Source: Fragilariopsis cylindrus CCMP1102
Lineage: Eukaryota > Bacillariophyta > Bacillariophyceae > Bacillariales > Bacillariaceae
Assembly (NCBI GenBank): GCA_900095095.1
Contig: FMBT01000432.1
Location: 48,046-112,045 of the forward strand
Direction: 5' to 3'
DNA: 64,000 bases
The notes beneath the pieces are model-generated. The model was not told the DNA's origin. It saw only the letters and a program-made list of their open reading frames with translations, and ran no database searches. The position numbers were made by a program, and so were the translations under genes. Shown piece after piece: positions 56,436 through 64,000 of this stretch (its first letter is position 1; each line of letters begins with the position of its first letter).

Positions 56436-58482
56436 TTATTTGAAAATGCAATTTCCTTCACAGATAGGTGGATTCAAATTACATGGCCACCATTTTTTGT
56501 TATTGGGTGGTTTACATTTATTACAATTGCTATTAGTAGTTTTCCATGATCCACTCGGTAATCTATTTTGTGGAATTGCCGTGCATTTACTGGGAGCAGA
56601 AGATGCCGATGCCGTTGTCGGAGATTTCGTTGGAGATTTCGTTGGAGATTTCGTTGGAGATTTCGTTGGAGAAACCAACGGTTTGACTGAGGACTCAGTC
56701 AAAGCTTGTGTCGACTCGTATTTCGTTGGAGCTTCCAACGCTTTGACTGAGGACTCAGTCAAAGCTTGTGTCGACTCGTCGACACAAGCAGGATTTGGTA
56801 ATGATGTTGGTGGATTGAATTCATACGAATGGAATTCACTACCTGAATCACTATCATGAATAATATCACCTAATACCATAGTACGACCTGATTGACCTGA
56901 CGTAGAAAGTGTCATATCACCAGTTATCAAAACAGAACCATGAAATTCGGATGTTCTACCATTACCAATATCAACAGAATCAGCATCTGGGAAATTCCAT
57001 AGCATAGATGATGTGATACAGGTTGGAAATCCACCAGGTCCGAATCCCATCTTTCCTTCATAAAGCATTGCAGCTGCATCAATGTTACGATTACCATCAC
57101 CATGAACATTAATAAGAATTGTTTTATCTAAACAAGATTTACTAAAATAAATAGTATGTACACCTTCAATTTTTTCACGTTCATTTGGTAAAATGTTAAA
57201 TACTTGAACATCCTCAGAACCACACTCGTATGTTGTTTGTCCTGTTGGATTACCCCAACTTTCATAGATCACCTGACCGGTAGATGGCAATGTCGACCAA
57301 TACTTTGATTTTTCAGCTAATACAGTCTTCATTTTTTCATATTCACTTAGATCTAAATCAGGATCACGTCGTACACTACCATTTGTTTTCCATCGATTTT
57401 TGTTGGTAGCAGATCCCTTATAAACAATATCACAATACATTGATTGGACTTGATTGAAGACTTGGATATCACGTGCAGCACTAATCGATCCACCTACTTT
57501 GATACATTCTCCACCACTTGTAGGCAGGACGTGTGTACCAACACCGACAGAAACGAAATTACCAGGACCTAAACAAAGAAAAGTAAGAAAGAGAGTGTAA
57601 GTTGGTGTATCATATCGTGATATCGGTAGAGTGAGAAAGATGATCGTTCACGAACGACATGAGCAAAGAATAAAGGAAGCAATACTATATAAAGCAGGTA
57701 TACGTACCATTTGAATCAACAGATAGATCACCCAACACAACCATGTTACCTTCAACTTCCGCTGCGCGACGACCATAATATGATCCACCAACAAAAACTG
57801 CAACTGAATCATCAATTCCTGCTAAATTATTTGCATCAAGTTGTACGATAGGAGGATAACATTGTTCTGATGAATACCCCCCAACACCAGTCGCGGCAGA
57901 GAATCCATCACCTAAATTTTCCTGTTGATCGTCACAGACTGGTTTGCAAGTCGGTGATGTCGTAGGCGTAACCGATGGTTTGTCTGTCGGTGAATTTGTA
58001 GGAGAAGCTGTTGGAGATTTCGTTGGAGAAACCGATGGTTTGTCTGTCGGTGATTTCGTAGGTGTGACCGTTGGAGAAACCGATGGTTTGTTTGTCGGTG
58101 ATTTCGTAGGTGTAACCGATGGTGTATCTGTCGGTGGTTTCGTAGGATTCTTTGATGGGCGATCCGTTGGCGATTTCGTTGGAGAAATCGATGGTTTATC
58201 TGTCGGTTCATTAATAGGATTTTGTGTTCCAGCTTCAGCTTCAGCTTCACAAATCGAAAGACATTCTCCATTCAAACGACGTGAATTAAATAAAACAAAA
58301 CGACGTTCCTCTCTAATAATTTTTTTCAATGTTCGAGTGGAGACGGTTGCCTTGTTGATGCTTGCTGATAGGTCAATTTCATCGGCCATTGCCTTAGAAG
58401 AATTCCATCCATATGCACTGATACCAGTAATAGGTGCCAATAGGATAAGGACAAATAAAGAAATGGTAGAAGAAATCTTCAT
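56436..58482 (-). CDS. Secreted choice-of-anchor A-type protein with SPT repeats (two exons)
   Basis: Exon 1 is 58482-57708 and exon 2 is 57568-56436; the intron starts GTACGT and ends TTTAG; 635 residues. The start at 58482 gives a clean signal peptide (MKISSTISLFVLILLAP), so 33 upstream in-frame residues were dropped. Residues about 85-175 hold ten or more SPT/PSxSPTKSPTDKPS repeats. Residues about 195-500 match the choice-of-anchor A layout: GDGFSAATGVGGYSS, AVFVGGSYYGRRAAEVEGN, VVLGDLSV, GGSISAARDIQVFNQ and a late GSVLITGDMTLS. The C-terminal linker duplicates ESTQALTESSVKxL and then has four SPTK units and a Cys/Asn/Pro tail. The protein is probably a cell-surface or extracellular-matrix component; ligand unknown. 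Confidence 0.8.
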
Positions 58483-60076
58483 GCTGGTCAAAAAGCTGAT
58501 TGTTTTCTTCTTGTTTGTTTTGTTTGTCTTTATTTGTATGTATCTTTGTGGAGAAAGCAATTCTATTTTTTTATGAGGCATTACAATTGTACGGAATGTA
58601 CCAGTAATTTAGATTGTTAGATTGCAACACAAAAGATAACCGTTTTTCACCGTTACAATGTATGCTTTTTTACAGACAGAACAAGCTTAAAACCCTGTTT
58701 CTCTCATGTTACGGAGATTTATTGTGTTACACGAAACTGGTAATGTCTAATCAAGGAACTGACATCACATCAATGACTCCCCATCGGACTTTCAAACGAT
58801 CTTTCGAACGGAAGATGAATGCGCTCTCCCCATCGAGCTTTCAAACGATCCTTAAAAATAACAAAAAAATTGAAAAATATATTTTACGAACCGCTTTTTA
58901 ATAACTATAAGTCATTATGGATATATTTCCTTGTCTTGGCAAGATAACTTTTCTGATACGGCTATAAAATATCTTATATTATGGTAAATTAGGCCCAAAT
59001 AAAATAGCAATACGGTACTGAAAAACCTTGAAATAAAGTTTTTATTGGTCATCATTAAGCATAAATAATTTTGCCGCGCGAGAAGTGCGGTTCCGGTGAT
59101 TTTATTATTCTCAGACATTTTTTTAACTTGCCGAGCGGAAGATGGTCCTGACAACTGGCTTTTGATTCTTCTTAGGGTAATGCTAGGCTGCTTTGCAAAA
59201 ACTGTTGGATTACAAGAATGAGTAAACAATTTGACCTCATCTCACATCAATTGCCAACTATCAACCGTTTATGTAGTTCACAATAGTAAAATTGAGTTAA
59301 AACTCATTGGATGTACCGGTATTGCAAATGGCATGGTAGTACAGGAGTACAAGAGTAGTGTTATTTTTATTTTTGTATTTCGGTTCGTTAACAAAGTTAC
59401 GTTACATGTCGGCGAGTAGATTGGCATAAAGCATAAAGGACAAAGGGTTTTTTGTTAATTTTTTGGCGCGCTCAGAGCGCTCTTTCATAAATTGGGCCCT
59501 ATTTTACTTAAGAAATAATAGAAGTCTGGCTCTATCAAACGACGTAAAAAGACGTTGCAGAGCTCAGATCCAGTTAAGCAACTTCGAAAAATAAAAATTA
59601 ATTACACTCGTCAAAATCCGAGTAAAACCATCCTTCCGTTAAGTGATTTTTTTATACACGTGATTCGATTCAAACTCACTAAGTACAGCTAGGCTACACA
59701 ATTACCACAAAAAATAATCATCTAAATGAAAATAATTTGTAAACACACAGAAAAAATCAGAGGAGTACAATAGCAGATGGCATACACATGGCGGCTTGAA
59801 CGACGGATGTCGTACAACATTGCATTGCGTCGTAAAGGGTTAGGGTAGAAGGAACATAATGGCACACGGCATTCAAATGTTACAATAATATTAGAGCACG
59901 TGTCCTACACATAGAAGATATGCGGCAACACCGCGAGACTGCCTTATTCTCTCATTATTTTTACATTCAGTACATTAACTTTAGTAAAGGCATAGCTACA
60001 ATAAACCTGCCCCCGGTCTATCTCTCACTCAGTACAATACTATAACACTATAGTACGGTACTGGCTCACTACTGTA
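58483..60076. other. Long intergenic region
   Basis: Contains a ~40-base imperfect tandem near 58779-58852 (CCCCATCG.(G/A)CTTTCAAACGATC twice), a GC-richer palindrome GGCGCGCTCAGAGCGCTC at about 59464-59481, and a GTACGGTACTGG just before 60077. Frames at 58614-59419 carry no motif. No gene is accepted. Confidence 0.5.
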
Positions 60077-61262
60077 ATGTCGTCGTTGCCCTTAAAAGGG
60101 AATAATTCAGAACAACGTCGTCATGTCAATGTAGTACCAGCAGTAGATGAAACAGGAGGTGGATGTGGAGCAGTAGTGGGATTTGATTGTTATCCAATTG
60201 CATTAACAGACGGTGTAGCTGCCTGTAAGCCTGTTGATTATGTCGATAATCATTCTCATTCCCTACACGTCAACGATGACGATGATGATGATGACGATGA
60301 CGATGACGATGACGATGATGATGATGATGATAGTAATTCCCTAGTCGCTATGAAAGAACATCCACTACATCCACCACCTATAGTAGTCGTATCATCGCTG
60401 ATGTCGTCGATAATAGAAGGAGGAGTAGAACAACAACAAGGAATAGAACTACAAGCTGATACTATTCCTTGTCCTCCTCAAGGAAAAATAGGGACGAAGA
60501 AAGACGACGAAAACGAAAACGAGAATATCAATGATGATCTCTTGTTAAATGAAAATGGAAACAATCATTACGATGACGATGACGATGACGATGACGCAAA
60601 TGATGTCGAGTCTCCTTTATTTTTAAACGAAAATGATATAGTTACGTATCAAGAATGGTTACCAGAAAGAAGAAATGCTCGTGCTCGGCGTCGACGAGGT
60701 GCAGCAGTAGCAGGTTGTTTCGGATTGTCAGTTGAAACAATTGCAACAAAAATTGGACGATCACCGATTATTGTTTCATTTGGTACAACGACAACATCCA
60801 AGTCTTTGTCTTCGTCGTCTTCATCTTCGCCTGCCTCTGTGTGTCAACAGCAGCAGGAAGAGCAACCGCAGCCACAACTACAACATCGTGGTGATTTGTG
60901 TATTGCTGCTGATACTCATACTGAAGATATTGACCATAATAATCACCAGATGAAACAACGAATATCAACTGGGTACATTAATTCCAACAGCACAACAATT
61001 AAGAAAAAATATTTTTGATTTTAATGATGAATCAGAGTTCACACGAGACAGCAGAAGTAGTAGCAACAGTAACAACAATAACAAGCCACTATCATCATCA
61101 TCGTCATCGTCGTCATCATCACCGACTAGTACAATCTATCATCCTCCTCCTCTTTCTCCTCCCAAAACCAACCATGGTAGTGGCGGTTGTTTTGATTTTC
61201 AGATGGATAGTATACTTAGTTCAATTGAATGTTACTCTATTGCACAAAGTAATGTGTACTGA
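60077..61262 (+). CDS. Hypothetical acidic protein with a basic motif (one frame break)
   Basis: Runs from ATG 60077 with poly-Asp tracts (about residues 67-87 and 160-175) to a short ordered part: VTYQEWLPERRNARARRRRG followed by FGLSVETIATKIGRSPIIV (about 193-235). The frame stops at 61018 in an A/T-rich stretch. The next frame continues with a sensible ending: IFDFNDESEFTRDS, a Ser tract, STIYHPPPLSPPKTNHGSG and FQMDSILSSIECYSIAQ, stopping at 61262. One missing base near 61005-61012 would join them, giving about 395 residues. The Arg-rich segment could be a nuclear localisation signal. Family unknown. Confidence 0.5.
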
Positions 61263-61704
61263 TGAGGAAGAGGAAAAATAAAGAAGAAAATAGAGACATA
61301 TCAACTATCTATGATGGCGTATAATGTGTGTTATAGATGGAATGAAATATGACCGCTACGATACTACGAGCTACTAGCATGTGCTGCTATAATACAACAT
61401 AATATAACATAATATATAGAATCTATCACTCTATTTTCACTATCTTAGACCCGAGGCTATGGATATAGTTTTCAGTCTCAAGAAGATGTATCGAAGCGAA
61501 GGAAGTAAACTCCAACCATAGCCTGCCGTTCGGACGTGCAATGCTGGCGAGAAAGTATGTATGAAGGTCAAGCTGGCGGACGGCTTCTATGAAGTGGTGC
61601 TGATTGATCGTAGTGTTGTATTGTATCTATTATTCTACAGCATTTTATTCTTACTAATGCCGGAATTTCAAATGGTATCTTCCAATTAATTATCTTTAAT
61701 TATC
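61263..61704. other. Convergent 3' flanks
   Basis: Includes a GC-richer piece at about 61446-61605 whose plus strand reads KKMYRSEG and KVCMKVKLADGFYEVVL in different frames. This could be a relic of coding sequence, but I cannot assign it. Nothing else is seen. Confidence 0.3.
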
Positions 61705-62400
61705 TTATACGGAATCGAGAATCTGACCTCGCTTCGTTTCAAATTCTCCTGTGGTCAAGCTGTATTTCATTTTGTCTAACTCTGCCAGCCGTTCCGCAGG
61801 CGAAGAAGCGTGAGCAGTGGAATCAGCAACACAAATTGCATCTGCCTGTGCCATGGGAATTTCTGTATTGTGATTATTATTGCCGGTGTTGTTGTTGTTG
61901 TTGTTGTTGGGCACATTGTTGCCAGTATTGTTAATGGACACCGCGATGTATTGGGTTGTGTAGGAATTATTGCGCCCACCACGGTATCGTTCAAAACGGA
62001 CATGGAAGCTCAACTGAGGGTGACAGTGGGAAATGCTCTGGCAAATCTGTTGCATTTTCGCCTTGACTGCACACATCACACAAAAATAGCAAGCAAAGGA
62101 TATGAATACCACCACCATCATTACAGCTGGCAGGACAAAAATTGGAGTGTCCTCTAGGCCCATGGATAAAAAGCCAGAGAGCATGACACCAAGAAATATG
62201 ATTAAGGTAACACCAAAAATACCAATGGAAATAGTCTTGGCAGTGTTTGCTGGCTCAAGTGCCGCGTCTATCTTGCTGCAAAACTTCTCCCATTCACGGT
62301 CCTGCAAGTAAGGCTGTAGGATGGCTGGTTTTGTTTGGTCAATACTACCAGCGCTGCCACAACATATGCCACTTGTTAACTCTATTCTTGCGGATGACAT
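61705..62400 (-). CDS. Two-pass membrane protein with SHOCT-like C-terminus
   Basis: Single exon, 231 residues. Residues 1-50 are soluble (LQDREWEKFCSKIDAALEP). Two hydrophobic segments follow at about 55-78 (ISIGIFGVTLIIFLGVMLSG) and 85-110 (VLPAVMMVVVFISFACYFC). A soluble part has LSFHVRFERYRGG, a poly-Asn tract and an end reading AERLAELDKMKYSLTTGEFE then TKRGQILD, which fits the short SHOCT helical motif found at many protein termini. Gene context gives no further clue; the neighbour at 62898 is divergent. Function unknown; the frame is intact. Confidence 0.7.
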   Translation of the reverse strand: MSSARIELTSGICCGSAGSIDQTKPAILQPYLQDREWEKFCSKIDAALEPANTAKTISIGIFGVTLIIFLGVMLSGFLSMGLEDTPIFVLPAVMMVVVFISFACYFCVMCAVKAKMQQICQSISHCHPQLSFHVRFERYRGGRNNSYTTQYIAVSINNTGNNVPNNNNNNNTGNNNHNTEIPMAQADAICVADSTAHASSPAERLAELDKMKYSLTTGEFETKRGQILDSV

Positions 62401-62897
62401 GTTTGTCTAGTTGCTTTGGGTGTCTTTTGTTCTTGTGTTGTGTTGTGTTGTGTTCGTTGTCTTTTGTTTTTGTCTGCCACGTTTTAGTAGAAAATTAAAA
62501 ATTTCGTTTTTTAATGGCCTTATATATATCAACAAAGAAATTGGCAAAAATGGCCTTTTTTAATTAGGGAGAGGCCAATACGAATATTTTACGATGAATA
62601 AATCAATTGAGTAGGAAAAATGCAAATCAAATAATAATGAACTACAGTGCCGTAGGTATGTACGTAGTAGCATAGTGCTGTCCCTTTATCTTTTACTTTT
62701 ATTTCTTTTCATTTGGCCTATTTTACTGTAAATAACCCACACGTCGTACCGGTAACATCATTAATTTTGAACATTATTCTATACAGTGTTATAGCCTTAC
62801 TACAGCATTAACAGCACTTACAAATTATATAGTGATACAGTATTGTATTGGAGTATAAATATAAGAATAAAACAGAAAGCAAAAGCAAAAAGAAAGG
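62401..62897. promoter_or_regulatory. Divergent promoter region with TATA-like box
   Basis: Lies between two divergent genes. GAGTATAAATATAAG at about 62851-62865 is a TATA-like sequence 33-47 bases before the ATG at 62898, followed by a purine-rich AAAGCAAAAGCAAAAAGAAAGG leader. TACAGTATTG (62838) and TTACTGTAAATAAC (62723) are further TACNGTA words. A (TGTGT)n run lies at about 62436-62450. Confidence 0.45.
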
Positions 62898-63728
62898 ATG
62901 AAATCTTCTATCGCTGATATTATCGCCAGAGTAGCATTGTTGTTACTGTTATCACTATCATCATCTTCTACTGCGATCGTCGTCGTTGATGGCGCTAATA
63001 CTGATGATGGTAGTGGTAAAACATGTGCTTGTGAAGCACAACGACTAAGTTTTAATATTGATTGTTCAAATCAAGATGCCATGTTAGCAGCAGTTGGTGT
63101 ATTAGAAATCAATGATTGTTCATCGCCATCATCATCATCATCATCTTCTTCTTCTTCAGTATGCAATTCTAATCCAGATTGTGTAAAGAATTTTCTAATT
63201 ATTCAATCTCATCATGATTTTTGTTATCATGAAGAAGTACCAGAAACAATTGAACGTGTTATACATATTTATGAGGAATCATGTACAAATCATTGTTTAA
63301 TTAATCCAAAATTTGATTTGGATGCAAGGAAATGTCCACCCGTTGATTGTACAATGGATGTGGTGGTGTTGATGATGCGTATCAAACAATTGTAAATGAT
63401 TCAAATTGTTTATCAGATTGTTCAAGCACAGATTGTGCTAGTAGTTTTCGTCGTATTAAAGCAGTGCATGATAAATGTCCAAAAGATACATTAAGTTGGA
63501 CTATTGAGGTTGCATATCATGATTATGATGAAATTTGTGATGAATTCGGTTGTAATATTGCTGAATCAGGTGAAGCTGCTGATGAACTTATTTGTAATGA
63601 GCCAATTACGAATACAGCTGCTAATGGTATTCATCATCGTCCGTCTTCGTCGTTGTTGTCAACTACTTTCTATACAGCCTCTTTTTGTGGGCGTGACCGC
63701 CGCTATGTTATTATCTCTGGTTTACTAG
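62898..63728 (+). CDS. Secreted Cys-rich protein with repeated HHD-type domain (frame-broken)
   Basis: Signal peptide at residues 1-33 (IADIIARVALLLLLSLSSSS). Repeat 1 contains KTCACEAQRLSFNIDC, DCVKNFLIIQSHHDFC, VPETIERVIHIYEESC and RKCPPVDC. After a single-base break near 63345 the next frame gives a second, related repeat: NGCGGVDDAYQTI, CLSDCSSTDC, FRRIKAVHDKC and HDYDEIC. Paired Cys and His-His-Asp/His-Asp residues recur at matching places. That suggests disulfide-bonded domains and possibly metal binding (inference). Near 63680 a run of five T may hide another break; the alternative frame ends in a hydrophobic segment (VGVTAAMLLSLVY) and stop at 63728, otherwise the frame runs to 63772. 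I recall similar domains in diatom surface proteins but cannot name the family. Confidence 0.6.
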
Positions 63729-64000
63729 TGGGTAATAGCGTGTATAGAAAGCTGCAAGTATTTATACGTTAAAATAAACAGTAGTAGTGTGGTTCGATCT
63801 CAGGAAACTGAAAAAAGCTCGACATCAATTTACAGTATTTTTATTGAAGTCAAAATGCTAGTTTATTTTATTATTTGTGAGATTTAGCCATTTTTGTGTT
63901 ATAAAAGCTACGGTAGTACTTACTCGTACAATAAGTATGGTAGGTCCGAAGCAAAAATGTAACTTGGTCCATGGTACTTGTACGTTACGGTCACGACGAA
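63729..64000. other. 3' flank to window end
   Basis: AT-rich with TACGGTAGTAC (about 63911) and TACTTGTACGTTACGG near the end. No gene is seen in this part. Confidence 0.4.

Overview
The window looks like nuclear DNA of a diatom, probably a pennate one. It is AT-rich, introns are short and GT-AG, all three stop codons are used, and almost every protein carries long Ser, Asn, Asp, Gln or Thr tracts from triplet repeats. The families fit a stramenopile alga: R2R3-MYB and heat-shock-factor (HSF) DNA-binding domains, a bZIP, the LGRGG domain, a choice-of-anchor secreted protein with SPT repeats, an ABCF ATPase, a UbiE/COQ5 methyltransferase, TruB and Mic10. No tRNA, rRNA or CRISPR array was seen.

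Layout. 1-4780 has no convincing gene; it is a T-rich stretch full of short hairpins, with a 63-bp direct repeat near each end. 4901-7314 is a secreted repeat protein. 7747-18096 is a run of minus-strand genes (glycine-zipper repeat protein, UbiE/COQ5-type methyltransferase, TruB, bZIP) interrupted by a decayed membrane-protein gene on the plus strand. 19019-22320 holds copies of an inverted-terminal-repeat element filled with ~190-bp repeats. A subtilisin-like protease gene with broken frames follows (22568-24363). 25132-32616 has proteins of unknown function, two of which are probably halves of one gene. A second, oppositely oriented copy of the repeat element lies at about 32930-35667. 35953-43220 has a PDZ-like membrane protein and a seven-exon ABCF gene.

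The most striking locus is 44730-48598. One four-exon gene joins a zinc-ribbon-like Cys cluster, an R2R3-MYB domain, two HSF DNA-binding domains and an LGRGG (DUF6824-like) domain. I know of no described protein with this architecture. After it come a Mic10-like MICOS gene, a membrane-anchored divergent kinase, a Golgi-type methyltransferase, a secreted choice-of-anchor protein, an acidic low-complexity protein, a small SHOCT-type membrane protein and a secreted Cys-rich protein.

A caution applies throughout. Many conserved genes show single-base frame breaks while the protein homology carries on in the next frame. This suggests leftover indel errors in a long-read assembly, or allelic decay in some genes. 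Coordinates given across breaks are gene spans, not clean reading frames.
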